Below are positions 36,378-43,506 of a DNA stretch of 64,000 bases, one piece after another. Below the pieces are notes generated by a model that had not been told where the DNA came from, did not search any database, and worked only from the letters and a program-made list of their open reading frames with translations. The stretch covers positions 1,860,001 through 1,924,000 of the forward strand of contig NC_017955.1 of NCBI RefSeq assembly GCF_000306785.1. The letters run 5' to 3'. This DNA is from Modestobacter italicus (lineage in GTDB: Bacteria > Actinomycetota > Actinomycetes > Mycobacteriales > Geodermatophilaceae). The number at the start of each line of letters is the position of its first letter. The first letter of the stretch is position 1. The position numbers and the translations under genes were made by a program.

Positions 36378-37607
36378 CTACGAGCGGAAGCTGAACGCTG
36401 CAAGTACTGCGGCAGTGGTGACGAGCGCGGCGAGCCCAGCGAACGTCGCCGGGTAGCTGCCGACGGCCTCGGCCAGCGCGGTGCCCGCCCACGGGGCGAG
36501 CGCGGCCGCTCCAGTGATGGGAGCAGCGAACCAGCCGGACAAGGTCCCGTACCGGACGCTGCCCCACCGGTCGGCGACGACGGTCGCCTGCAGCAGCGTG
36601 CTCGTGCCACGTACCGCGCCGGCGAAGACGGCCAGCACAACCAGCAGGACGGCCGGTCCGGGAACGGCGGCGAGCAGGCCGATGGACAGCGCGGACGCGA
36701 CCACGATCGTCACTGTCCGGGCCGTCGGGGTGGTGTGGGCGGTCAGCGGGGCGTAGCCGATCCGGCCGAGCAGCTGGCCGGCTCCGAGCAGTCCCAGGGT
36801 GGTGGCGGCGAGGGATGCAGACATGCCGCGCCCGGTGAGCAGCGGGATGAGCGTGAGGCTGGCGGCGTACATGCCGAAGGCGGTGAGCGTGAGCGCCCCG
36901 GACAGCAGCAGGAACCCGGGGCTGGACACGATCGACCGCACCGAGGCCGGGACGCCATCGCGGTGCTGGCGCTCCGGCGCCGGGGTCCACGCAGGCGTCA
37001 GGGCGAAGGCGTGCAGCGGGACCGTCACCACGGCCAGGACGCCGGCCAGCACCAGGTAGGTGGCCCGCCAGCTCAGGTGGTCGAGCAGCAGGCTGGTCAG
37101 CGGGGCGAAGATCGTGCTCGCCAGCCCCGCCACCAGGGTCAGCGTGGTGAGCGCCCGGACCCGGGCGGGCCCGTACCAGCGCGTGAGCGCGGCGAATCCG
37201 GCCTGGTAGAAGACCGCGGCCATGGCCACCCCGGCGACCAGCCAGGCGACGACGAACCACGCCAGGCTCGGCGCCAGCCCGATCGCCGCAGCCGAGGGCG
37301 CGGCGAGCAGTGAGCCGGCGGTCATCACCCGCCGGGGGCCCGCCCGGTCCAGCCACCGCCCGACCGGGATCCCGGCCAGCGCCGAGACCACCAGCCCGCC
37401 GGAGAACGCCGCCGTGGTCGCCGACGCCGACCAGCCGGTGTCGGCTGTGATCGAGGCGAGCGCGACCGGAAAGGCGTAGTAGAGAGCACCCCAGCTGACG
37501 ACCTCGGTGACGCACAGGGTCGCCAGCACGCGGCGGGGCGGACGCTGGACTCCGTCCGCCCCGGGAGCGCTGGTCGTGGCCGGCGCGTCAGTCGGTCGGC
37601 CGGTCAA
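36378..37607 (-). CDS. MFS transporter of the second ars cluster
   Basis: A 409-residue, 12-helix permease: VTEVVSWGALYYAF at the start, the loop motif GIPVGRWLDRAGPRR, and a central Arg/His-rich loop near residue 205. Its ATG overlaps the stop of the flavin monooxygenase gene (ATGA). MFS pumps beside arsenic-linked oxidases have been implicated in export of organic or pentavalent arsenicals; which substrate applies here cannot be told from sequence. Confidence 0.82.
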   Translation of the reverse strand: MTGRPTDAPATTSAPGADGVQRPPRRVLATLCVTEVVSWGALYYAFPVALASITADTGWSASATTAAFSGGLVVSALAGIPVGRWLDRAGPRRVMTAGSLLAAPSAAAIGLAPSLAWFVVAWLVAGVAMAAVFYQAGFAALTRWYGPARVRALTTLTLVAGLASTIFAPLTSLLLDHLSWRATYLVLAGVLAVVTVPLHAFALTPAWTPAPERQHRDGVPASVRSIVSSPGFLLLSGALTLTAFGMYAASLTLIPLLTGRGMSASLAATTLGLLGAGQLLGRIGYAPLTAHTTPTARTVTIVVASALSIGLLAAVPGPAVLLVVLAVFAGAVRGTSTLLQATVVADRWGSVRYGTLSGWFAAPITGAAALAPWAGTALAEAVGSYPATFAGLAALVTTAAVLAAFSFRS

Positions 37608-39022
37608 CAGTTCGACGCGGGAGCCCCGATGGTCACCGGCTGCGGTGCCGAGCCGCAGCAGCTGGCCGCCTCAGGCTCTTCCGCCGAGTACCCGTGCTCG
37701 CTGCCGGTGGAGAAACCGACGCCGGAGGTCTCCGCGGCTTCCCGGGCACCCAGGTCGGTGCTGCAGACCCCCGTGCTCGGCAGGTGCAGCTGCACGGAGT
37801 CGGCGGCCTCGGTGTCCCCGGCCAGTGCTGCGGCGATCGAGCGGACCTGCTCGTAGCCGGTGGCCAGCAGGAACGTCGGGGCGCGACCGTAGGACTTCAT
37901 GCCGACCAGGTAGAAGCCCTCGTCGGGGTGGGCCAGGTCGCGGTGGCCGTGCGGCGGGACGGTGCCGCAGGAGTGGAAGTTGGGGTCGATCAGCGGCGCC
38001 AGCCGGGCCGGGGCCTCGACGCCGGGGTCCAGGTCGAGCCGGAGCTCTCGGAGCATGCCCAGGTCGGGGCGGAACCCGGTCGCCGCGGCCACAGCGTCCA
38101 CGTGCAGGTCGACCGCGACGCCGTCCCGGCCGGCGCCGACCACGTGCAGCTGTCCGGCGCCGTCGGCCGGGGGAGTGAGCCCGGTGATCGTCACCTCGCG
38201 GAGCAGGGTGACTGCGCCGGACCGGACGGCGGCCTTGAGCGAGGAGCCGAGCAGCCCCCGGGCGGGCAGCCCGTCGGAGTCGCCGCCACCGTAGAGGCGA
38301 GCGGGGGAGCGGCCGCGGATGGCCCAGGTGACTTGCGTGCCCGGTTCGGCTCGCTGGAGCTCGACCAGCGCCAGGAGGGTGTTGGCAGCGGAGTGGCCCA
38401 TGCCGACCACCAGGGTGTGCTTCCCGGCGAACCGGGCACGGTCGCGACCGAGCACGTCGGGCAGCGGGCCGACCAGCCACCCGGCGGCCTGCTCCTCGCC
38501 GACGGCCGGTAGCCCCGCTGCGCCCAGCGGGTTGGGCTGCTCCCACGTGCCCGAGGCGTCGATGACCGCCGCCGCGGTCAGGTCGGTGACGCGACCGTCG
38601 GTGACCGTGCGCACCAGGTAGGCCCGCCCCTCCCGGCCCACGGAACGGGTCTTGTCCACCCCGACGCGCGACACCGCGACCACCCGGGTGCCGGTGCGGA
38701 TGCGATCGGCCAGTTGCGGAGTGGCGGCCAGCGGAGCGAGGTACTGCTCGACCAGCTCGGCTCCCGTCGGCAGCTGCGTGGGGTCGGGGGAGGTCCAGCC
38801 GGTCGGCGCGAGGAGGCGTGCGGCAGCCGCATCGACGTCGTACTCCCACGGCGAGAACAGGCGCACGTGACCCCACGCGCGCACGGCGGCGCCCGGCTGG
38901 TCGCCGGCCTCCAGCACCAGCGGCTCCAGCCCGCGCTCGAGCAGGTGGGCCGCGGCCGCCAGCCCCACCGGGCCGGCGCCGATCACCACGACAGGCAGGT
39001 CGTTCGTCGTGTACGCGCTCAT
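37604..39022 (-). CDS. Flavin-containing monooxygenase-like protein (ArsO-type) with Cys-rich tail
   Basis: A 472-residue protein. The FAD motif VVIGAGPVGLAAAAHLLERG opens it, a second nucleotide motif VVGMGHSAANTLLALVE is at about 205, and the ATGFRPD segment is near 330, as in NAD(P)-binding FMO-like oxidases. The C-terminus carries several Cys (GVCSTDL, ASCCGSAP, final Cys) that could bind As(III). It is divergent from an arsR gene and coupled to an MFS gene, the setting of ArsO-type enzymes. ATG at 39022 chosen; frame remains open upstream across the divergent promoter. Confidence 0.75.
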   Translation of the reverse strand: MSAYTTNDLPVVVIGAGPVGLAAAAHLLERGLEPLVLEAGDQPGAAVRAWGHVRLFSPWEYDVDAAAARLLAPTGWTSPDPTQLPTGAELVEQYLAPLAATPQLADRIRTGTRVVAVSRVGVDKTRSVGREGRAYLVRTVTDGRVTDLTAAAVIDASGTWEQPNPLGAAGLPAVGEEQAAGWLVGPLPDVLGRDRARFAGKHTLVVGMGHSAANTLLALVELQRAEPGTQVTWAIRGRSPARLYGGGDSDGLPARGLLGSSLKAAVRSGAVTLLREVTITGLTPPADGAGQLHVVGAGRDGVAVDLHVDAVAAATGFRPDLGMLRELRLDLDPGVEAPARLAPLIDPNFHSCGTVPPHGHRDLAHPDEGFYLVGMKSYGRAPTFLLATGYEQVRSIAAALAGDTEAADSVQLHLPSTGVCSTDLGAREAAETSGVGFSTGSEHGYSAEEPEAASCCGSAPQPVTIGAPASNC

Positions 39023-39084
39023 GTCGTCCTCACGTCCTCGCTCGTCGGTGCATCGTCCAACGTCGACGCACGTTAACAACGAAC

Positions 39085-39117
39085 GCTGTTGACAGCAACG
39101 AATGCATGGCATGATGT
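39085..39117 (+). promoter_or_regulatory. Promoter/operator of the second arsR (divergent with the monooxygenase operon)
   Basis: The palindrome GCTGT-TG-ACAGC (39085-39096) contains a perfect -35 TTGACA (39089-39094). CATGAT follows at the right distance for a -10 (39110-39115). Transcription would begin at or next to the ATG at 39122, implying a leaderless arsR mRNA. The repeated ACGAA arms around the palindrome are plausible ArsR contacts. Confidence 0.5.
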
Positions 39118-39121
39118 CCGC

Positions 39122-39481
39122 ATGCGCCAGGACCTGGACGTGCGACTGCTCGACGTCGACGAGCTGACCTCACCCGCTGACCGCGCTCGGCTGCTCGCCC
39201 CGCAACTGAAGGCGTTGTCGGACCCCAACCGGCTGCACCTGGTCCTGCTGCTGGCCGAGGGGCCGCGCACCGTGCGCGAGCTCACCGAAGCCGCCGGCAT
39301 GAGCCAGACGCTGGTCAGCCACCACCTGGCGCCGCTCCGCGAGCAGGGGCTGGTGACCATCACCCCCCGGGGCCGCAGCAACGTCTACGCCCTGTGCTGC
39401 GAGGCGCTCGCCGGTCCGGTCAAGACCCTCGCCACGATCGCTGCGCTCACCCCCGAGGGCGCCGACGCCTGCTGCTCCTGA
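39122..39481 (+). CDS. ArsR-family repressor with C-terminal Cys pair
   Basis: A 119-residue winged-helix protein: LKALSDPNRLHLVLLLAEGPRTVRELTEAAGMSQTLVSHHLAPLREQGLV. The recognition helix lacks the CVC site of the first ArsR. Instead Cys residues lie late (LCCEAL, about 98-99, and the terminal DACCS), like ArsR proteins that sense As(III) or methylarsenite through C-terminal cysteines. It is divergent from the monooxygenase-MFS operon, which it presumably represses. An upstream start at 39089 would add 11 residues but conflicts with the promoter. Confidence 0.85.
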   Translation: MRQDLDVRLLDVDELTSPADRARLLAPQLKALSDPNRLHLVLLLAEGPRTVRELTEAAGMSQTLVSHHLAPLREQGLVTITPRGRSNVYALCCEALAGPVKTLATIAALTPEGADACCS

Positions 39482-39497
39482 CCTGCCAGGCTGACGC

Positions 39498-39528
39498 TTG
39501 ACCTTGGACCCGGGTCCAAGGTGCAGGG
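39498..39528 (+). promoter_or_regulatory. MerR-type promoter with 22-bp perfect palindrome
   Basis: A -35 TTGACC (39498-39503) overlaps the 22-bp perfect palindrome at 39501-39522 (arms ACCTTGGACCC). A -10 would fall about 19 bp further on, the overlong spacing typical of metal-responsive MerR promoters, although the hexamer there is poor. The merR-like gene starts at 39537, so autoregulation is expected. Confidence 0.6.
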
Positions 39529-39536
39529 TGGTCGTC

Positions 39537-39980
39537 ATGACCACGACGGCCGAGCGAGGACTGCGGATCGCGGAGCTGGCCCGGGCTGCCGGCGTACCGA
39601 CGGACACGGTCCGCTACTACGAGCGCATCGGGCTGCTGCCCGCGCCACGGCGCACGGCCGGGGGCTACCGGGACTACGAACCTGGGGCTGTCGACCGGCT
39701 GCAGTTCATCCAGGGCGCGCAGCGGCTGGGGCTGCGGCTGGTGGACATCGGCCACCTCCTCGCCGTCCGGGACACCGGGCAGTGCCCGTGCGAGCCGGCG
39801 GGGGAGCTGCTCCGCAGGCGACTGGACGACGTCGACGCCCAGATCGCCCAGCTCACCGCCTTGCGCGCGGAGATGGCCGCCATGGCCGCTGCGCTGCCCC
39901 AGGCCGAGTGCCCCGACCCGACCCCCGGCACGTGGTGCCCACCCGACGGGGAGGGGGGTGACTGTTCATGCTCGAGCTGA
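39537..39980 (+). CDS. MerR-family metal-responsive regulator
   Basis: A 147-residue protein: helix-turn-helix RIAELARAAGVPTDTVRYYERIGLLP, then the dimerisation helix. The metal-loop region has GQCPCEPAGELL (about 81-88), and a Cys-rich tail reads AECPD...TWCPP...DCSCSS. The Cys spacing points to a soft or divalent metal (Zn, Cd, Pb, Hg); which one is unclear. ATG at 39537 lies 15 nt after the operator palindrome. The last codons overlap the small Cys-rich peptide gene at 39968. Confidence 0.85.
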   Translation: MTTTAERGLRIAELARAAGVPTDTVRYYERIGLLPAPRRTAGGYRDYEPGAVDRLQFIQGAQRLGLRLVDIGHLLAVRDTGQCPCEPAGELLRRRLDDVDAQIAQLTALRAEMAAMAAALPQAECPDPTPGTWCPPDGEGGDCSCSS

Positions 39981-40036
39981 CCTGCGACTGCGATCCCGAC
40001 TGCACCGACTGCGACTGCAGCAGCGGTTGCTGCTGA
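39968..40036 (+). CDS. 22-residue Cys-rich (metallothionein-like) peptide
   Basis: An ATG with a strong ribosome site (GGGGAGGGGGG, about 9 nt upstream) opens 22 codons with seven Cys (positions 6, 8, 12, 15, 17, 21, 22) separated mostly by Asp, ending TGCTGCTGA. The spacing CxC, CxxC, CxC and CC is what metallothionein-like peptides show. It overlaps the MerR gene end by 13 nt in another frame, suggesting co-expression with a metal sensor. No homologue is known to me, so it could be chance, but the Cys density and ribosome site are unusual. Confidence 0.5.
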   Translation: MLELTCDCDPDCTDCDCSSGCC

Positions 40037-40407
40037 ACGAGCAGCTCCGACTCCGTGTCGAGGACGGCCATCCTCGGTGCGGTGACCGACCGGGCAGGGG
40101 TGGCCGTCCCTGCCGGTCGGATCGGACCATGGCGCCGAGCAGCGGTCGAAGCTCGGCAGCCGGCAGAGGTCGCTCGCGTGAGGGGGTCGAGTCGCCCGAG
40201 TTGCCGGGACGCGCTGCGACTGAAGCGAGCCCCGAGCTCTCGCGATGAGCCAGTTCCTCCTAAGCTCATTCGTAGTGGTGTCTCTCGCGAGGCCGGTGAT
40301 GCGGTCGGCGCACCGGGCAAGGGAGGGCATGTGACGGTCTGGCCACCGTTCGGACGGCGACGACGCAGGCGTCGCGTGCTGCTGAGCCCCCGTCGGAGGT
40401 CAGACGG
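40037..40407. other. 371-nt gap without a supportable gene
   Basis: Open frames cross this stretch on both strands but all are Arg/Ser/Pro-rich and lack start signals. The only structured element seen is the dyad at 40257-40275, which belongs to the island-wide operator-like family and lies 133 nt before the TlpA-like gene. Confidence 0.6.
40257..40275 (+). promoter_or_regulatory. BlaI/CopY-type dyad upstream of the TlpA-like gene
   Basis: CTCCTA-N7-TCGTAG fits the 19-bp pattern found upstream of several other island genes. The right arm is identical to those at 46173, 54661 and 56518. Confidence 0.45.
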
Positions 40408-41004
40408 GTGAGCATCGACCTCACGCGCAGGCGTGCCCTGGTGGTGTTCGGTCTGCTGGGCCTGAGCGGCCTGACCGGCTGCTCGAACGACCCGGGGACC
40501 GCGGTGGCTGACGGCGAGTTCGACTTCGCCGGCAGCACGCCGCTCGGTCAGGTCATCCCGGAGGGCGAACGCCAGACGGCCCCCGCCTTCTCCGGCGAAC
40601 TCCTCGACGAGTCGACGTTCGAGTCGACCGCGCTGGCAGGTGACATCGTCGTCCTCAACTTCTGGGGGTCGTGGTGCGCGCCCTGCCGGCTGGAGATGCC
40701 CGAGTTCCAGACCGTCTACGCCGACGTCGGGGACGAGGGCGTCCAGTTCCTGGGCGTCGACGTCAAGGACCAGCGGCAACTCGCACAGGCCTTCATGGAC
40801 TCCGTCGGCGTCGACTACCCGTCGATGTTCGACCCACGGGGGGAGGTTGCTCTGGCCTTCCGCGGCTTCCCGGCCAACGTCGTCCCGACCACGATCCTGC
40901 TCGACCGATCGAACCGGGTCGCGGCGGTCTACATCGCCACCGTGTCCGAGGAAGACCTGCGCACGGGGCTGGATCAGCTGCTGGCCGAGAGGGTGCCCGG
41001 ATGA
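40408..41004 (+). CDS. TlpA/ResA-like thiol-disulfide lipoprotein
   Basis: A 198-residue lipoprotein: a signal peptide with Arg-Arg and lipobox LTGC (Cys25), then a thioredoxin domain with NFWGSWCAPCRLEMPEF (Cys90, Cys93) and cis-Pro VVPTT. Such proteins reduce apocytochrome c or other extracytoplasmic thiols, fed by CcdA-type membrane proteins; a CcdA gene is at 52419-53249 and a CcsB gene at 45167-46135 on the same island. GTG start behind GGAGG. Its stop overlaps the next gene (ATGA). Confidence 0.88.
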   Translation: MSIDLTRRRALVVFGLLGLSGLTGCSNDPGTAVADGEFDFAGSTPLGQVIPEGERQTAPAFSGELLDESTFESTALAGDIVVLNFWGSWCAPCRLEMPEFQTVYADVGDEGVQFLGVDVKDQRQLAQAFMDSVGVDYPSMFDPRGEVALAFRGFPANVVPTTILLDRSNRVAAVYIATVSEEDLRTGLDQLLAERVPG

Positions 41005-41567
41005 CCGTGCCGGACAGTCGCAGGCCCGGCCGCGGCCCGGCGGGTCCACGGGCGCAGACCGACGGGACCCCGGGCTGGCTGACGGTCGCCCGGGGGGAGC
41101 GTCGGGTGCCCTTCTCGCGTGCACGCGTCTGGCGGGCGCTCGCGGTCCTGCGGCCGTACTGCGCCGTCTGCGATGTGTCGTACGTGGTGGACGGCGCCTC
41201 GACGAAGCGCGGCACCGAGTTCGTCTGCGTCCCTGGACGCCTCGACGGTCAGCGACCACCTGGCGGGGCTCCCCGCGGGCGCGTGGTCGAGTGGGAGCCC
41301 GAGCACCGGGTGGCCACGCGTCTGGAACTGACTCCTGAGGTGTGGGTGACGACCGTCGAGTTGGCGGATGCACCGGACGGGAGCACGGACGTCGCCGTCA
41401 CGCTCACGCACGAGCCGCTGACCGGTGGCCTGTTCCAGCGCCGACGCCAGCGCAAGGGCATTCGCACGGTGGCCCAGGAGACGGTCGAGTCGGAACTCGC
41501 CAAGGTCGCCGATCACGTCCACCAGGCCGAGCAGGTGACCGGCGACGCCGAGGACCCACCGGGCTGA
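41001..41567 (+). CDS. SRPBCC-family (START/polyketide-cyclase-like) hypothetical protein
   Basis: A 188-residue protein starting at an ATG that overlaps the TlpA-like gene. After a Pro/Arg-rich 25-residue lead, it has the SRPBCC pattern VPFSRARVWRALAVLRPYC...TEFVCVPG...RGRVVEWEPEHRVATRLEL...TDVAVTLTHEP and a long C-terminal helix. Such folds bind hydrophobic ligands; no ligand can be named. Cys residues in PYCAVCDVSY (CxxC) are unusual for the fold and may reflect metal or redox sensitivity. Confidence 0.65.
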   Translation: MTVPDSRRPGRGPAGPRAQTDGTPGWLTVARGERRVPFSRARVWRALAVLRPYCAVCDVSYVVDGASTKRGTEFVCVPGRLDGQRPPGGAPRGRVVEWEPEHRVATRLELTPEVWVTTVELADAPDGSTDVAVTLTHEPLTGGLFQRRRQRKGIRTVAQETVESELAKVADHVHQAEQVTGDAEDPPG

Positions 41568-41603
41568 CCGGGCTTCTCCTCCGGGCAACGGCGGACACGC
41601 CGG

Positions 41604-41622
41604 CTACTAACCTCCTTAGGCG
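41604..41622 (+). promoter_or_regulatory. BlaI/CopY-type dyad upstream of the first M23 gene
   Basis: CTACTA-N7-TAGGCG, 58 nt before the M23 start at 41680. The left arm is perfect, the right arm partial (reverse complement CGCCTA). Confidence 0.4.
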
Positions 41623-41679
41623 ACAGGCTGACTTCTCGTAACCTCGACACCGCTGACAGTGACGAGTCGGGGAGGGTGG

Positions 41680-42387
41680 ATGGAGCGGCAGGCGCGCGGC
41701 GGCGCAGCGCGGGTGCGACGTCCACGTCTCGGTCCTCCGGCGCACCGTCGAGGGGCGCTGCTGCTGGTCGCCCTGACGATGGGCGGCCTCGTCGCAGGCC
41801 TCTGGGAGGGTGGCTACGGGTTGACCTCGGCGGTGGCCCACGCTCACGAACAGCCCGCAGTCGCCCCGTACGACGGCCCTGTCGTCGACGTCCTGGCTGA
41901 ACCCGATGCCCGGCCGCAGATCAACGACGTCGAGGTCGCTGCGCGGCTGGGCCAGCTGGCCGCCAGTCGCGCAGCCCGGGAGGAGGCGGCTCGCCCGAAG
42001 GCGGTCCTGCCGCTGAACGGTCGCCTGACGAGCTCCTACGGCGCCCGCTGGGGGACGACCCACTACGGCCTGGACATCGCTGCTCCGATGCTGACACCCG
42101 AGTACGCCGCAGCCGATGGGGTGGTGCTCCGGGCCGGCTCGGCCAGTGGCTTCGGGCTCGCGGTCTACATCCTCCACGACAACGGGGACGTGACCGTCTA
42201 CGGGCACATGGAGAAGATCCTCGTCGAGGAGGGTGATTACGTGGCTGCCGGTGACACCATCGCACTGGTGGGCAGTCGCGGGCAGTCGACGGGTCCCCAT
42301 CTGCACTTCGAGGTGTTCGAGGGCGGGCTCGACGGCCGGCGGGTGGACCCGCGGAACTGGCTCGCCGAACGCGGCGTGGACGTCTGA
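41680..42387 (+). CDS. M23 (LytM-type) peptidoglycan endopeptidase, membrane-anchored
   Basis: A 235-residue protein from ATG at 41680 (GGGGAGGGTGG upstream). A basic N-terminus and one membrane helix (about 28-50) lead to an extracytoplasmic linker and an M23 domain with RWGTTHYGLDIAAP (zinc ligands His and Asp), VYGHM and GPHLHFEV (HxH). All zinc ligands are present, so it may cleave cell-wall cross-bridges. It is a close paralogue of the domain at 46382-47605. A GTG at 41659 is a weaker alternative start. Confidence 0.85.
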   Translation: MERQARGGAARVRRPRLGPPAHRRGALLLVALTMGGLVAGLWEGGYGLTSAVAHAHEQPAVAPYDGPVVDVLAEPDARPQINDVEVAARLGQLAASRAAREEAARPKAVLPLNGRLTSSYGARWGTTHYGLDIAAPMLTPEYAAADGVVLRAGSASGFGLAVYILHDNGDVTVYGHMEKILVEEGDYVAAGDTIALVGSRGQSTGPHLHFEVFEGGLDGRRVDPRNWLAERGVDV

Positions 42388-42477
42388 CCCGGCGCCGTGG
42401 CCTCGGCGGGACATGGTCCGGCCCGGACCCTCGAGGGCTCGGTCCGCACCGTCGAACCCGATCACCCGGCACGTCGC

Positions 42478-42496
42478 CTACTATGCGTTTTAGGAC
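42478..42496 (+). promoter_or_regulatory. BlaI/CopY-type dyad upstream of the CtaG-like gene
   Basis: CTACTA-N7-TAGGAC, preceded by CGC as at 54648, 52 nt before the GTG start. TACTAT inside it could equally be a -10 hexamer. Confidence 0.45.
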
Positions 42497-42547
42497 AAGG
42501 CGGGTGGAGAGGCGGCCGAGCCCTCCGGACGGAGTGGGGGGCGCCTG

Positions 42548-43501
42548 GTGGACCCGGACATGGGCGGCATGCGGATGCCCGTGGACCCACCGACCCTGCT
42601 GACGCTGTTCACGCCGCAGGTCGACGTCACCTCATTCTTCCCTGCGCTGGCCCTGGTCGCCCTGGTCGCCTATCTGCGCGGAGTCCGGGCGCTCGGTCGC
42701 CGGGGTGTGCGATGGCCACGCCACCGGACGGTCGCCTTCACCCTCGGCATCGTGAGCGTCCTGCTGGTCACGGCCACCCAGGTCATGGGCTACGGGATGA
42801 TGCTCTTCTCCATCCACATGCTGCAGAAGATGGTCCTCGCCGTCCTGTCGTCGATGCTGATCATGCTCGGTGCGCCGGTCAGCCTGGCGATCCGGACGCT
42901 CCCACGCCGAGGACGGGGAGCCGTCTGGCGGAGGCTGCTGGTCCTGGTCATGCGCAGCCGGACCGCCGCGGTGCTGGCCCACCCGGTCGTCTCGACCACC
43001 CTCTTCGTCGGCAGCCTCTACGGGTTCTACTTCACCCCCGCGTTCGACCTGCTCATGCGCCACTGGGCGGGCAGCCTGCTGATGCTGACGTTCTTCCTGT
43101 TCACGGGCCTGCTCGCGTTCGGCGGGGCCTTCGGCCTGGACCCCTGGCCGCACCGGGTCTCCGCACCGATGCGCCTGCTCGAGCTGGTCGTGCCAGGTCC
43201 TCTGCACGCCTTCTTCGCCGTCGCGGTGATGATGGCCAGCACCCCGTTGGTCCAGGCATTCCGCCACGCCCCCGCCGACTGGGGTGTCGACGTCATGACC
43301 GATCAACTGGCCGCGGGCAACATCGTCTGGGGCTTCGGTGAGCTGCCCACGATCATCGCCGTGGCGATCGTCTTCCAGCAGTGGGTGCGCTCGGACGAGC
43401 GTCGCGCGCGAGCGGGGGACCGGCGGGCCGAGGTCGATCTCGCGGCGTACAACGCCGAGCTCGCGAGGTTGGCCGAGGGTCAGCGCCGGACCGTGCGCTG
43501 A
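42548..43501 (+). CDS. CtaG-type cytochrome c oxidase assembly/copper membrane protein
   Basis: A 317-residue protein with about seven membrane helices. Characteristic segments are MGYGMMLFSIHMLQKMVLAVLSSMLIMLGAPVSLA, the TLFVGSLYGFYFTPAFDLLMRHW loop, and AFFAVAVMMASTPL. The Met- and His-rich outer parts (first 12 residues MDPDMGGMRM) suit copper binding. caa3_CtaG proteins help load copper into oxidase subunits. Its dyad-bearing promoter and SCO and YcnI relatives on the island suggest a copper-delivery role. Confidence 0.83.
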   Translation: MDPDMGGMRMPVDPPTLLTLFTPQVDVTSFFPALALVALVAYLRGVRALGRRGVRWPRHRTVAFTLGIVSVLLVTATQVMGYGMMLFSIHMLQKMVLAVLSSMLIMLGAPVSLAIRTLPRRGRGAVWRRLLVLVMRSRTAAVLAHPVVSTTLFVGSLYGFYFTPAFDLLMRHWAGSLLMLTFFLFTGLLAFGGAFGLDPWPHRVSAPMRLLELVVPGPLHAFFAVAVMMASTPLVQAFRHAPADWGVDVMTDQLAAGNIVWGFGELPTIIAVAIVFQQWVRSDERRARAGDRRAEVDLAAYNAELARLAEGQRRTVR

Positions 43502-43506
43502 CGCCG

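Noticed and set aside
40055..40411. Open frame between the Cys-rich peptide gene and the TlpA-like gene
   Set aside because: Arg/Ser/Ala-rich, no ribosome site, no recognisable fold; the codon pattern does not look like its neighbours.
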